Virus record (IMG/VR): IMGVR_UViG_3300044716_000844
Span: 1-64,000 of that record
DNA from: a virus
Direction: 5' to 3' (one strand)
Length of the DNA stretch: 64,000 nt
Shown here: positions 26,728 to 37,019 of the stretch, in pieces
Layout: each line of letters opens with the position of its first letter
Numbering within the stretch: position 1 is the first letter of the stretch
Made by a program: the position numbers and the translations under genes
Notes under the pieces: model-generated
Database searches by the model: none
The model's input: only the letters and a program-made list of their open reading frames with translations
What the model was told of the DNA's origin: nothing

Positions 26728-27210
26728 ATGGCTAGAAGAACTCGTAAATTTCTTTTTGATAACACCACTGGAACAGCTTATACTAACATTAACAATGTTA
26801 TAGGCGCGCCCCTTTCAAGCGTTGCAGCTGGACTTAGACCTAGAACATCTAGAGTTGCTATATCTGCAGCTGGTAGACCGGTTGTAAAACTTTTAGGAAA
26901 TAAGGCTGTATTCACTCGAGCGGCGTTATTAATATCGTCGGTATATCTAGAAGTCACTGATGCGAAAGGCGCTAGAACCGCGATCGCTGCACCTGCAGGC
27001 GGGCCTATTGATATTAAATTAAGAAAAGTTGATTCACTAAATGCTCCATCGATTTTAGGAACATATTCAATTACAAGTGGAAATACTTCTAATACATATT
27101 CTACATCTCTCAATGTATTAAGCACCGATACCGTGTTTATTGATGTTACTGAGGTAGGAACCATACGTCCTGGCACAGGACTAAACGTTGTAATAACATT
27201 TTACGGATAA
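26728..27210 (+). CDS. Small beta-rich virion protein
   Basis: A 160-residue protein from the ATG at 26728, chosen because AGAGG at 26716-26720 is close by; a longer start at 26692 would overlap the fibre gene. N-terminus MARRTRKFLFDNTTGTAYTN. The rest is Ala/Thr/Ile/Val-rich and alternates beta-strand-like segments with small loops. No Cys-based or catalytic motif is seen. The position between two fibre genes suggests a fibre-tip or decoration protein. Confidence 0.6.
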   Translation: MARRTRKFLFDNTTGTAYTNINNVIGAPLSSVAAGLRPRTSRVAISAAGRPVVKLLGNKAVFTRAALLISSVYLEVTDAKGARTAIAAPAGGPIDIKLRKVDSLNAPSILGTYSITSGNTSNTYSTSLNVLSTDTVFIDVTEVGTIRPGTGLNVVITFYG

Positions 27211-27215
27211 AGAAA

Positions 27216-27416
27216 ATGACAAGAGAAGAAATAATAGCCCAGTTTCAAGGAAGAAGTGAAACAGTACCAACCGTGTATATTTTTAATGGAAGTTTAAGCG
27301 ATCTAGAACAAGTAGCTGCAACAAGTATTAAAACATTTGGTGTACAAGATACTTTATACTTTATGCCGTTTGATCCCGAATACGTTCCGACAGATTCAAG
27401 AATGGAGATTTTGTAA
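27216..27416 (+). CDS. Small hypothetical protein in fibre operon
   Basis: A 66-residue protein, start ATG at 27216 with AAGAAA nearby. It is acidic and mixed alpha/beta, with no Cys. Five bases separate it from the previous gene and one base from the next. No family is recognised. Confidence 0.5.
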   Translation: MTREEIIAQFQGRSETVPTVYIFNGSLSDLEQVAATSIKTFGVQDTLYFMPFDPEYVPTDSRMEIL

Positions 27417-27417
27417 T

Positions 27418-28509
27418 ATGTATGCAAAGTTAGTAACAGGCGGTTCTGGAGTCTTACCTTCACTCTTAATTAGAGATATTATAGCTCTGTGTACATCCGC
27501 AACTCCATCAACCAGTAATTTAAGCGGAACTGGATTTAGCACTACATCAAGTGTTGTGGTTGATAATACTCCAGCAGGATGGACATATGTTCATAGCAGC
27601 TTAGATGGAGCAACACTAGGAAGTGCTTCGACTCCTGCCGCATCTTTAAACGATTGGTGGGCAATGAAATCTCCGTGTCTTGCTCCAGCTGGAAAAGAAA
27701 AGTTTGCGGTTATAAGCATAATTTGGAATGATAGCACTACGCACGGAGGCTTTTGGTTATCTGGGGCTTCAAACGTAGTAACTACTACTCTTACAAACAG
27801 AGGAGCGTATGGATATGCAACCGGCACCGCGGGGGCCTCGACAATAACAGGTGACGCGTACAACGGTTTTAGTACTCTTGCAAACCAGACTTTTCATCTG
27901 ATTGCAAGTCCAAGATTTGTATTAATAATAAAAGAAGGTGTAAAGTATCACGGTGTATTTGAACATAGCGTCACAGAATTAAACGAGTTTTATAATACGG
28001 CACCTTTTTGCCAACTTAATATTGGATCAGCTACTAGCGCCGTCGGAACTTCTGGACCTGGTGTGCTCGGTGGGGCTCAAGCGACTTCGGTGCTTGGCTC
28101 AGGTAATGGCCACAATTTGGAAATATTTAATTATACTGATCCCAATACGAATATAAATTACGGTGTTTTAAGTTTTGGTGGCCCAGGTGAAAGTAACATT
28201 GCTGCGGCTGCTTCATTAGCACAACAGCCATTCATATGGTCATCTAGGATGTCTGCAACATTATCAACAACCGGAGCCTCAAGAAATATTGTTAAACCAA
28301 TGATTTTCCACGGATTTAGTTATGGACTGCCAACTTGTTGGATCACTGGCATCAGCGATGTTTGGATGACCCGAGGCAGTGCTGGTACAACTGGAGACAC
28401 TATGATTATTAATGGTGAAACCTATACATATTTTAACGCAATTTCTTCCGCACAGGTTTCCGGAAATAAAACTGCCGGGTTTGTGGTGAATACAGGACAG
28501 ACGGCGTAA
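27418..28509 (+). CDS. Adhesin-like virion protein (363 aa)
   Basis: The ATG at 27418 is chosen over an in-frame start at 27337 because GGAG at 27404-27407 fits and the longer form would overlap the preceding gene. N-terminus MYAKLVTGGSGVLPSLLIRDI. The protein is Thr/Ser/Gly-rich with Trp-containing strands (GTLNDWW-type and GGFWLSGASN regions) and ends with GDTMIINGETYTYFNAISS, a sequence style seen in phage tail and fibre proteins where small units end in a YxYF strand. Probably a host-contact protein; this is inference. Confidence 0.65.
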   Translation: MYAKLVTGGSGVLPSLLIRDIIALCTSATPSTSNLSGTGFSTTSSVVVDNTPAGWTYVHSSLDGATLGSASTPAASLNDWWAMKSPCLAPAGKEKFAVISIIWNDSTTHGGFWLSGASNVVTTTLTNRGAYGYATGTAGASTITGDAYNGFSTLANQTFHLIASPRFVLIIKEGVKYHGVFEHSVTELNEFYNTAPFCQLNIGSATSAVGTSGPGVLGGAQATSVLGSGNGHNLEIFNYTDPNTNINYGVLSFGGPGESNIAAAASLAQQPFIWSSRMSATLSTTGASRNIVKPMIFHGFSYGLPTCWITGISDVWMTRGSAGTTGDTMIINGETYTYFNAISSAQVSGNKTAGFVVNTGQTA

Positions 28510-28513
28510 AGAA

Positions 28514-28678
28514 ATGGCAGCAATAGCAGAAACTCCTATACAATCCGAATTAGACTTTTTTGCAGATCTAATAGAATATGATAGATTTGCTCCCATGACC
28601 CTTGGGTTTGTATATGATGGGCTTATTGATTTTAATGTCATTAGGCCAGAAAACGGCGTTCAAATCGTCGAAAGCTAA
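28514..28678 (+). CDS. Short ORF (54 aa) before giant fibre 2
   Basis: ATG at 28514, stop TAA at 28676-28678. The protein is MAAIAETPIQSELDFFADLI at the start and acidic throughout, with no Cys. It lies five bases after the adhesin-like gene and directly ahead of a late promoter. Coding is supported only by position, start and open frame, so it is tentative. Confidence 0.45.
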   Translation: MAAIAETPIQSELDFFADLIEYDRFAPMTLGFVYDGLIDFNVIRPENGVQIVES

Positions 28679-28691
28679 AATATTAAGTAGT

Positions 28692-28699
28692 TATAAATA
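28692..28699 (+). promoter_or_regulatory. TATAAATA late promoter
   Basis: Exact late promoter core, 32 bases before the GTG start of the 1,710-residue fibre. A GGGGAGAG ribosome binding site follows. Confidence 0.8.
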
Positions 28700-28730
28700 C
28701 TACAAGAAGCACCACAGGGGAGAGTGATCC

Positions 28731-31700
28731 GTGGCGGATAGAGATTTTCTAGTCAAAAATGGCTTAGTTGTAGCCAATGGCGATTTAACTATTGCCGATA
28801 AGATCGTACATTCTGGCGACACAAACACCTCCATTCGCTTCCCTGCTGCTGATACTGTGACTGTGGAAACTGCCGGAACGGAACGTATGCGTATTACCTC
28901 TGCCGGCAACGTGGGGATTGGAACAAATAATCCTACAACAACCCTAAGTGTCTATAACGCAACAACATCAATAATCTCGGTTTCAGGAGATAGTGGAACA
29001 GCCTTTATTGCCGCAAGAGCATCAAATGATACAACCGCACCGGGTGTAAACTTTAGAAAATACAGAGGTACTACTGCTACACCATTAACTGTAGCAACTG
29101 GAGACAATCTAGGTAATTCAAATTACATCGGTTATGATGGTTCGAGTTTAATAACCGCTGCACAGATAACTGGTATAGCAGAAGCAGTAGCCGGAACAGG
29201 GGATATAAGCGGTGCTCTTACGTTCTCTACTCGTCCAGCTGGAACTGGTACCACATCAACAGAACGCGTGAGGATTACTTCTGCTGGTAACGTGGGGATT
29301 GGGACAAATAACCCATCAACTAGATTAGATGTGAGTGGTACTGTTACAGCAACTGCTTTTGCTGGACCTCTTACAGGTGCAGTTACTGGTAATGCTTCTA
29401 CTGCTACTGCGTTGCAAACAGCTAGAACCATTTCTCTTGGCGGTGATCTTTCAGGTTCTGCCACATTTGACGGATCAGCTAACGTAACTATTACTGCTAC
29501 TATCGGCTCCAATTCAGTCGCTCTAGGTACTGATACCACTGGTAACTACGTCGCCTCTATCACGAACGGATCATATATTACTGGTGGTAATGGCGGTTCA
29601 GAAGGTGCAGCCCTCACTCTTGCAGTTGATGCCGCTACTGCTGCTACTGCATCAAAGGTAGTTGCTCGTGATGCAAGTGGTAACTTTTCTGCGAATACTA
29701 TTACTGCAGCTCTTTCTGGTAATGCTACTACAGCTACTACGTTGCAGAATGCTAGAACCATTGGTGGAGTTTCGTTTGACGGTTCGGCTAACATTAACCT
29801 TCCAGGGGTTAACGCCGTCGGCAACCAGAATACAACCGGAAGTGCAGCTACATTAACCACCGCAAGAACAATTGCGATTAGCGGAGACGTAACTGGTACT
29901 GCTACGTCGTTTAACGGCAGTGCTAATATTACAATCTCTGCAGATATCACTGCAAATACTATCGTAAATGCCGATATTAACTCTGCTGCAGCCATTGCTG
30001 ATACCAAACTTGCTACTATCTCAACTGCTGGTAAAGTGCTAAATTCTGCCACAACAGCCACAAGCGCAAATACCGCAAGTGCTATCGTAGCTAGAGATGC
30101 ATCAGGAAACTTTAGCGCTGGAACTATTACTGCTGCTCTTACTGGTAATGCTACAACTGCTACTGCGCTACAAACTTCTAGAACAATTGGTGGTGTTTCA
30201 TTTGACGGCTCAGCCAACATTAACTTGCCAGGCGTTAATACTACCGGTAACCAGAACACCACAGGGAGCGCTGCGACTCTTACTACCGCAAGAACTATTT
30301 CACTCGGCGGAGACGTAACCGGATCAGCATCGTTTAATGGCGGCTCGGATATAACTATAACAACTGAAATTTCGCCTACATCAGATATTGAATTCCGTAA
30401 CCTAGTTCTTTCGGGTAACCTTACCATTAATGGTACAACGACTACTGTTAGCGCAACTGAACTCGCGATTGAAGATAACCTTATCTATCTTAACGCTAAT
30501 AGCACTGTTACTAACCCAGATATTGGTATTGTTGGTAATTACAATGACGGCACATATGCCCATACTGGTGTATTCAGAGATGCAACCGATGGTCGTTGGA
30601 AATTCTTTAAAGGTTATGTTCCAGAACCAGGTCAGACAATTGATACTGCGAACAACACATTCCAATATGCAGATGTGCAGGCGAATACAGTTTATGCAGC
30701 TCTCAGTGGTAATGCTTCAACTGCTACTACGCTACAAACGGCAAGAACAATTGCAATTAGTGGGGATGTAACAGGAACGGCAACGTCGTTCAATGGTTCA
30801 GCTGACATTACCATCTCTGCCGGCATTACTGCAAATACTATTGTTAACGCTGATATTAATACTGCAGCTGCCATTGCTGACACTAAACTAGCAACTATAT
30901 CTACAGCAGGTAAGGTATCCAATTCGGCTACTACCGCAACAAACGCTTCGACCGCTAGCGCCATCGTGGCACGAGACGCTTCGAGTAACTTCTCGGCGAA
31001 TACTATCACCGCTGCATTAAGTGGTAATGCTACAACTGCAACTACGCTACAGACCGCAAGAACTATCGGCGGTGTATCATTCGATGGTTCAGCTAACATT
31101 AACCTTCCAGGTGTTAACGCTGTTGGTAACCAGAATACTACCGGCTCTGCTGCAACGCTTACTACTGCAAGAACCATCGCGATTGCTGGAGACGTATCTG
31201 GTACGGCTACATCATTTAACGGAAGCGCAGACATAACAATCTCTGCTGTAATTACTGCAGATTCAATCGTAAATGCTGATATCAATTCGGCTGCAGCGAT
31301 CGCTGATACGAAACTCGCTACAATTTCAACTGCTGGCAAAGTATCTAATTCAGCCACTACAGCAACCAATTTAAATACTGCTAGTGCTATTGTGGCTCGT
31401 GATGCAAGTGGCAACTTTACTGCAAATACCATCACTGCTGCATTAACTGGTGCTGCTTCAAGTAACGTGTTAAAAGCCGGTGATACGATGACCGGTAAAT
31501 TGAATCTTGCCGGTAATGATAGTGCTAGATTAATCGAAAGTCTAAACACCAGTGCTAGTAGTGCAGTACAGTTTTATGTCGAACATAACCTTGGCGCGAC
31601 AAATGTAGGAAACGCGAGGGGTGTACTCAATCTTGTAAGTACCGGCGCTCTAACAATTGGTGGAAGTGTTGCTCTTACTGCAAGCAACTTTAACACTTAT

Positions 31701-33863
31701 GCTCCAACGCTAACAGGTACAGGTGCTTCTGGTAACTGGGGCATCAATATTACTGGTAACGCCGCGACTGTTACCAACGGTGCTCTTACTACTGGAACAT
31801 TAGCTCAATTTGCCGCAACCACTTCTTCTCAACTTGCAGGCGTTATATCAGATGAAACAGGTAGTGGCGCATTAGTATTTGGTACCGCTCCAACATTTAC
31901 AACCACAATCGACGGTGGTGCGACATTCGGTGCATTTGCAAGTTCAACTGCGTTAACATTAGGTTATACTGGCACTGCAGCTTCTACAATTAATATTAGT
32001 ACAGGTGCAACAGCTACAGCCACAACAAAAACTGTTAACCTAGGTACTGGTGGTGCGGCAGGTTCCACCACAAACATCAATATTGGTTCAAATATTGCCG
32101 GCACCACAGCTATTTCATCGCCTACAATTACAATGGCAGGCGTAGTCGATACCGCTACAACGGCAACACACTACTATGTTGAAACATCTGGCGGTAATAT
32201 TGCACCAAAAACACTTGCGAATGCAAGAACTGAAATCGTTAATACTGCTGCGGTTAATGCCGCTGGAGCAACAACACTTGGTACGGTATCAGTTGGTACT
32301 TGGAACGGTAGTGTTATTAATGGCCAATATGGCGGCACCGGAGTTAACAATACTGGCCGCACAATCACGCTCGGCGGAAATATTTCAACTGCTAACTCGG
32401 TCACAACATCCGGCAACTTCGCTCTTACCCTAACAACAACTGCGGCTACGAACGTAACTCTGCCAACTACCGGCACTCTTGCGACTACTGACAACTTATC
32501 TCAATTTGCAGCCACCACTTCTGCTCAATTAGCTGGCGTTATCTCAGATGAAACTGGCACTGGTGTATTAGTATTTGGCACCTCCCCAACATTTACTACC
32601 GGCATCAATGCTGCTAGTACGACAATGGCGTTATTTGACACAACTGCAACTACTGTCAACTTTGCCGGTGCCGCTACTACAGGTAACTTCGGCTATGACG
32701 GCACAGCGGCTAGCACCACCAGACTTTCAACAGGAGCAACTGTTTCTGGTTCTACCAAAACTGTCAATATTGGTACTGGAGGAGCATCTGGTTCTACAAC
32801 AAATATTAATATTGGTTCAAGCACTCTCGGTGCATTAGGCACCACATACATTGACACTCCTATTGTACTGTTGTCGACCTCGACCGCGTTACCCGCGGCA
32901 AGACCCAAGGTAGGAGTTGGGGCGTACGCGCCGGCGACAATAGTCGGCGGAACCGACACCAGCGCCGTGCTTTCTATCGGCGGGACCGACTTGAGTCTAG
33001 GGGTCGGTGATAGCACTGGATCGCTTAGCTTCATCACCGAGAGTGCTTCTTACTTTGCGACGTATGCTGATGCTGTTACTGGTGAAATTGCTTCCATTTC
33101 GGAATCCGCTACAGGTGCTGCCTTTGGTCTTGCTTTCTATACCGGCACAACTACCGGTAGCAATCGCGGTGAACGGGTAAGGATCAGCGCCAATGGCAAC
33201 GTAGGCATTGGAACGACGAGTCCAGCCTCAAGATTAGATGTAAACGGTACAGCTAGAGCAACTTCCATAGTAATAAACGGTGGCACGCTTACAGCCAACT
33301 CTTCTGTAGGTACTGCTGGTCAAGTTCTAACATCGAATGGCACTGCAGTATATTGGTCAACGACAGGCGGCGCAGCTGTTTCTGATACTGCTCCAAGTAC
33401 TCCAACAAGCGGTCAACTCTGGTTTGATTCTTCTGATAACACAATAAACGTCTTCTATAATGATGGAACAAGTTCACAGTGGGTAAGCGCTGTGAGCAGT
33501 CAAGCAGACGCAGCATTTAGAATCAAGACTTCAAACTACACCGCATCAAACCGTGATAACATTATTGCAGACACCAGCGCTGGTGGCTTTACCGTTACTC
33601 TTCCGGCTTCTCCCACTGCAGGTCAATACGTTACGATTTACGATAATGCGAGTTGGGGAATTAACAATCTGACGATCGGAAGAAACGGCAGCACTATCGA
33701 AAGCCTTGCAGATGATTTTGTTATAGACGTCTCATCGATCAAAGTAGAGTTTATATATAATGGTAGCACTTGGCAAATCTATTCGTCTGTCGCACAGACC
33801 GGACCCGGAACAGCTGTTCCATCTCTCGATGAAGTCGCAGCAATAGCAATCGCACTAGGATAA
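28731..33863 (+). CDS. Giant repeat-built tail fibre-like protein 2 (1,710 aa)
   Basis: The start is GTG at 28731, supported by GGGGAGAG and the late promoter. N-terminus MADRDFLVKNGLVVANGDLTI, a common fibre start. Between about residues 300 and 900 the same sequence block recurs: IGGVSFDGSANINLPGVN, then TARTIAISGDVTGTATSFNGS, then NADINSAAAIADTKLATIS and IVARDASGNFSANTITAAL. NYNDGTYAHTGVFRDATDG sits between units. Towards the end are SGQLWFDSSDNTINVFYND and a C-terminal domain ending LDEVAAIAIALG. About 150 bases near 32.9 kb are much richer in G+C. Role: trimeric fibre shaft and tip. Confidence 0.87.
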   Translation: MADRDFLVKNGLVVANGDLTIADKIVHSGDTNTSIRFPAADTVTVETAGTERMRITSAGNVGIGTNNPTTTLSVYNATTSIISVSGDSGTAFIAARASNDTTAPGVNFRKYRGTTATPLTVATGDNLGNSNYIGYDGSSLITAAQITGIAEAVAGTGDISGALTFSTRPAGTGTTSTERVRITSAGNVGIGTNNPSTRLDVSGTVTATAFAGPLTGAVTGNASTATALQTARTISLGGDLSGSATFDGSANVTITATIGSNSVALGTDTTGNYVASITNGSYITGGNGGSEGAALTLAVDAATAATASKVVARDASGNFSANTITAALSGNATTATTLQNARTIGGVSFDGSANINLPGVNAVGNQNTTGSAATLTTARTIAISGDVTGTATSFNGSANITISADITANTIVNADINSAAAIADTKLATISTAGKVLNSATTATSANTASAIVARDASGNFSAGTITAALTGNATTATALQTSRTIGGVSFDGSANINLPGVNTTGNQNTTGSAATLTTARTISLGGDVTGSASFNGGSDITITTEISPTSDIEFRNLVLSGNLTINGTTTTVSATELAIEDNLIYLNANSTVTNPDIGIVGNYNDGTYAHTGVFRDATDGRWKFFKGYVPEPGQTIDTANNTFQYADVQANTVYAALSGNASTATTLQTARTIAISGDVTGTATSFNGSADITISAGITANTIVNADINTAAAIADTKLATISTAGKVSNSATTATNASTASAIVARDASSNFSANTITAALSGNATTATTLQTARTIGGVSFDGSANINLPGVNAVGNQNTTGSAATLTTARTIAIAGDVSGTATSFNGSADITISAVITADSIVNADINSAAAIADTKLATISTAGKVSNSATTATNLNTASAIVARDASGNFTANTITAALTGAASSNVLKAGDTMTGKLNLAGNDSARLIESLNTSASSAVQFYVEHNLGATNVGNARGVLNLVSTGALTIGGSVALTASNFNTYAPTLTGTGASGNWGINITGNAATVTNGALTTGTLAQFAATTSSQLAGVISDETGSGALVFGTAPTFTTTIDGGATFGAFASSTALTLGYTGTAASTINISTGATATATTKTVNLGTGGAAGSTTNINIGSNIAGTTAISSPTITMAGVVDTATTATHYYVETSGGNIAPKTLANARTEIVNTAAVNAAGATTLGTVSVGTWNGSVINGQYGGTGVNNTGRTITLGGNISTANSVTTSGNFALTLTTTAATNVTLPTTGTLATTDNLSQFAATTSAQLAGVISDETGTGVLVFGTSPTFTTGINAASTTMALFDTTATTVNFAGAATTGNFGYDGTAASTTRLSTGATVSGSTKTVNIGTGGASGSTTNINIGSSTLGALGTTYIDTPIVLLSTSTALPAARPKVGVGAYAPATIVGGTDTSAVLSIGGTDLSLGVGDSTGSLSFITESASYFATYADAVTGEIASISESATGAAFGLAFYTGTTTGSNRGERVRISANGNVGIGTTSPASRLDVNGTARATSIVINGGTLTANSSVGTAGQVLTSNGTAVYWSTTGGAAVSDTAPSTPTSGQLWFDSSDNTINVFYNDGTSSQWVSAVSSQADAAFRIKTSNYTASNRDNIIADTSAGGFTVTLPASPTAGQYVTIYDNASWGINNLTIGRNGSTIESLADDFVIDVSSIKVEFIYNGSTWQIYSSVAQTGPGTAVPSLDEVAAIAIALG
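29760..31118 (+). repeat. Codon-shuffled protein repeats in giant fibre 2
   Basis: The 18-residue string IGGVSFDGSANINLPGVN is encoded identically at the protein level at 29760-29813, 30186-30239 and 31065-31118. Copies 1 and 2 differ in 8 codons, and copies 1 and 3 in 9, all synonymously. Larger flanking blocks repeat similarly. Confidence 0.95.
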
Positions 33864-33873
33864 TGAGGAAATA

Positions 33874-36786
33874 ATGGGAAAGAAGCTTATTACAGATTAT
33901 GTGTTTACTCCAGGTTCAGCTGGAGTTGGTACTATCAGAATTCCTGGTAGATTCACACTTGAGAAATTTCTCGTAATCACTAACGTTACTCGCAACAAAG
34001 TTATTTACAACTTCGCGAGTACAGAATACTTTGGCACAGCCACTTCGTTCGTTACTGGAAACGATTCAGTTAACTTTCCAGTGATAACTGACAGACACGA
34101 CGGGTATACAGTCCTTACTCTTGCAGTCAGCACTTCGACACATAATGCTGCTGACCGACTACAGATCTTCATTGAAGATACCGAAAAGCACGTACAGATT
34201 AAACCATGGGACTTCGGTACTGACGCGATTGAAAGAATGCGAGTATCAAATCCAGAGTCACTCATCGACGCTGACTTTGAATACGGCCTTCAGCCAACGA
34301 AATGGGCTGGATACGGTACTGTTCGTGGTTATCCATCTGCGTATGAATTGCCAGGCGTGGATTTGATTACAACTGCAGTTACTACAGACTTTCAAACTAC
34401 AAGTACAACGAACAGCTTAATTACCGTATCTACATCTACAGCTCATGGTATTTCTGCCGGTCAAGTAATCAACATTTCAGCTCTCAACTCTGGAATTGCA
34501 GGATTTAGTAGAGCTGACGGTACATTCATTGTTAACTCTGCTCCATCTGGAAATACCGTCACGTATTTCGCGAGAGGTGTTGTTGGCGCATCAAGTGGTC
34601 AGTCGTTGCTTACAGATGCGACTGTGATGAAGCGAGGCGCGCTCTATTCAGGAGCATCGATACCAGTCGCTTCTGCAGCGAGTAACGGTGCTAACCCATC
34701 AGTAATTACCTTGACATTTACTAATCCACACGGATTAATTCCAGGTACAGCTATTCATGCTATCGTTGCATCTGGCACTAACGCTGCCCTTGCTTCCGGG
34801 CCGTTTGTTGTCACAAGCGTCCCGAGCTTAACCACGCTGACATATACGGCAAGAGCCGGTGGTGTTGTCGCAACCCCAGCGACTGTTACGTTGTACGCAT
34901 TTACAAATTCTACTATTATACATAGATCACAAGACGGTGGCGTTATTCTTTCAACTAAAACTCCAACTTACGGCGCGACTGTTGCGCGTCAGAGTAAAAG
35001 ATACTTCCGTTATCAATCCGGTAAAGGTTTCCTTTGGTCAACTGGAACTTTATTCAGACCAAACTATGATATTCGAAGTATGACTGCTTCTGGAACAACT
35101 GTCGGTTCCACAATTACCGTCACAACTGATGATATCGATCATGGTTTACAAATCGGTGCAGTTATACAAATAGCTGGATCAACCACTTCCGGTTATAACG
35201 GCACGTATACAGTAGCGTCTATTGTAAGTGACTACCAATTTACTGTAACGGCGACAAGTGTGCTTGGCGCAACTACTGCAGTACTAAACATTACCCCAAA
35301 GGTGTATGTAATAACGTGGGACGGCGCGGCGGTAAGAGCTGGATTATTTGACGAACAGAACGGGCTGTTCTGGGAATATGACGGTAGCATTCTATCGGTT
35401 GTAAAAAGAAACGCTACTGCTCAATTAAGTGGAACGCTTACGATTACACAAAACTCAAATGCTGTAACTGGCGCAAATACAAGATTTACTCAACAATTAC
35501 GAGCAGGTGATAGAATCGTCATTCGCGGTATGACTCATCACGTCATACAAGTAGTAAGTGATACGTCCATGTTCGTGTCGCCTGATTACAGAGGTGTTAA
35601 CGCTGCTGGTGTAAAGGGTAATTTAATTCAAGAAACACGAATTAGACAAGAACAATTTAACATTGATACGATTGACGGCACTGGACCAAGCGGATTCAAT
35701 ATTAATCTAAGCAAGATGCACATGGTAGGTCTACAGTATTCATGGTACGGTGCAGGCTTTGTTGATTTTATGGTCCGCGGTAGTGATGGTAATTGGATTT
35801 TTGTGCATCGCATGAAAAACAATAACGTCAATGACGAAGCTTACATGAGATCTGGTAACCTTCCAGTCCGGTATTCTATCGAAAACGACACGCCGGTAAC
35901 ATCTCTCACCTCTACCATTAACAGCTCAGTTACATCAATACCAGTTGCAGAACTAGCACACTTCCCAACGGCAGGAACGTTATACATTGATAACGAAATC
36001 ATTCGCTATAGCGGTAAATCTGCAGCGACTGGTGCTGGTAACTTGACTGGAGCTACTCGGGCAGCAACGCTGACCCAATGGCAAGCTGGTACTTCGTCCA
36101 ACTTTACTGCTGCAGCTGCAGCGAGCCATACCGCAGGCACGGGTGTAATTCTGATCAGTAACACATGTTCTCCAACATTGAGTCACTGGGGTTCTGCGTT
36201 GATCATGGACGGTGGATTCACAAAGGACCGCGGTTACATCTTTAACTATCAGCGGATCGGCTTGAGTCTTACGACTGCGAACCAAACAGCGTTCCTCATT
36301 CGCCTTGCGCCATCTGTGTCAAACAGCCAGGTTGGTGGTCTTGGGGTAAGAGATCTATTGAATCGTTCTCAGCTTCTTCTACAAGCGGTTGGTGTATCTG
36401 TTTCCGGTGGTACAAACCCTGGTGCTTGTGTTGTTGAAGGTGTGTTGAATCCTAAGAATTTCGCTAACGCGACATGGCTTCCATTAAACGTAGAATCTGC
36501 GGGTGGACAACCAAGTCTTGCACAAGTCGCGACTGCTGTGACTTATAGTGCGGGCACTGTTGCAGTACCTGGAGAACAGGTCTTCGCTTTTGCTGCTCCT
36601 TCTACCGCGTCCGGAGCCGTGAACGACAGATTAGAACTTACAGAATTGAAGGAATTGACCGGTGCTCCACTCGGTGGTGACTTCCAGTATCCAGACGGAT
36701 CTGATATTCTTGCGATCAATATTCGTTTAACCGCTGGTACTGGTCAAGGTCACGTTCTTCTTCGTTGGTCAGAAGCTCAAGCATAA
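33874..36786 (+). CDS. Virion structural protein (970 aa), fibre or baseplate type
   Basis: N-terminus MGKKLITDYVFTPGSAGVGTI, then KFLVITNVTRNKVIYNFAS and IKPWDFGTDAIERMRVSNPESLIDADFEYG, which resembles large marine T4-like virion proteins. The middle has repeated units of SVPSLTTLTYTA, beta sandwiches separated by Ser/Thr linkers. The C-terminus (AVNDRLELTELKELTGAPLGGDFQYPDGSDILAINI) is a folded domain. No enzyme motif is visible. Its length and place in the array suggest a fibre-attachment or baseplate-surface protein. Confidence 0.7.
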   Translation: MGKKLITDYVFTPGSAGVGTIRIPGRFTLEKFLVITNVTRNKVIYNFASTEYFGTATSFVTGNDSVNFPVITDRHDGYTVLTLAVSTSTHNAADRLQIFIEDTEKHVQIKPWDFGTDAIERMRVSNPESLIDADFEYGLQPTKWAGYGTVRGYPSAYELPGVDLITTAVTTDFQTTSTTNSLITVSTSTAHGISAGQVINISALNSGIAGFSRADGTFIVNSAPSGNTVTYFARGVVGASSGQSLLTDATVMKRGALYSGASIPVASAASNGANPSVITLTFTNPHGLIPGTAIHAIVASGTNAALASGPFVVTSVPSLTTLTYTARAGGVVATPATVTLYAFTNSTIIHRSQDGGVILSTKTPTYGATVARQSKRYFRYQSGKGFLWSTGTLFRPNYDIRSMTASGTTVGSTITVTTDDIDHGLQIGAVIQIAGSTTSGYNGTYTVASIVSDYQFTVTATSVLGATTAVLNITPKVYVITWDGAAVRAGLFDEQNGLFWEYDGSILSVVKRNATAQLSGTLTITQNSNAVTGANTRFTQQLRAGDRIVIRGMTHHVIQVVSDTSMFVSPDYRGVNAAGVKGNLIQETRIRQEQFNIDTIDGTGPSGFNINLSKMHMVGLQYSWYGAGFVDFMVRGSDGNWIFVHRMKNNNVNDEAYMRSGNLPVRYSIENDTPVTSLTSTINSSVTSIPVAELAHFPTAGTLYIDNEIIRYSGKSAATGAGNLTGATRAATLTQWQAGTSSNFTAAAAASHTAGTGVILISNTCSPTLSHWGSALIMDGGFTKDRGYIFNYQRIGLSLTTANQTAFLIRLAPSVSNSQVGGLGVRDLLNRSQLLLQAVGVSVSGGTNPGACVVEGVLNPKNFANATWLPLNVESAGGQPSLAQVATAVTYSAGTVAVPGEQVFAFAAPSTASGAVNDRLELTELKELTGAPLGGDFQYPDGSDILAINIRLTAGTGQGHVLLRWSEAQA

Positions 36787-36795
36787 GGAAATACT

Positions 36796-37011
36796 ATGCC
36801 AACTAGACTTAGTACGTTTATCACTGCAACGTCTCCAATCGGTGGAGCGACCGGAGGAGACGGCGATCGGGTATTTTTTGAGAACGACCAAACTGTTACT
36901 TCAAACTATACTTTAGGTACGAACAAAAACGCTCTTACAGCTGGTCCAGTAACTGTTGCAAATAGTGTAGTAGTAACTGTACCAACCGGTTCTTCTTGGA
37001 CGATTGTGTGA
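36796..37011 (+). CDS. Small fibre-associated protein
   Basis: A 71-residue protein, with VFFENDQTVTSNYTLGTNKNA in the middle and ending VVVTVPTGSSWTIV. The FFENDQTVTSNYT element is a frequent fibre-tip fragment; here it is a separate gene. Eight bases separate it from the next start. Likely a small tip or capping domain. Confidence 0.65.
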   Translation: MPTRLSTFITATSPIGGATGGDGDRVFFENDQTVTSNYTLGTNKNALTAGPVTVANSVVVTVPTGSSWTIV

Positions 37012-37019
37012 GGTGACAT

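Noticed and set aside
27337-27417. Longer N-terminus for the 27418 adhesin-like gene
   Set aside because: It would lie within the preceding gene and has no ribosome binding site; the ATG at 27418 has one.
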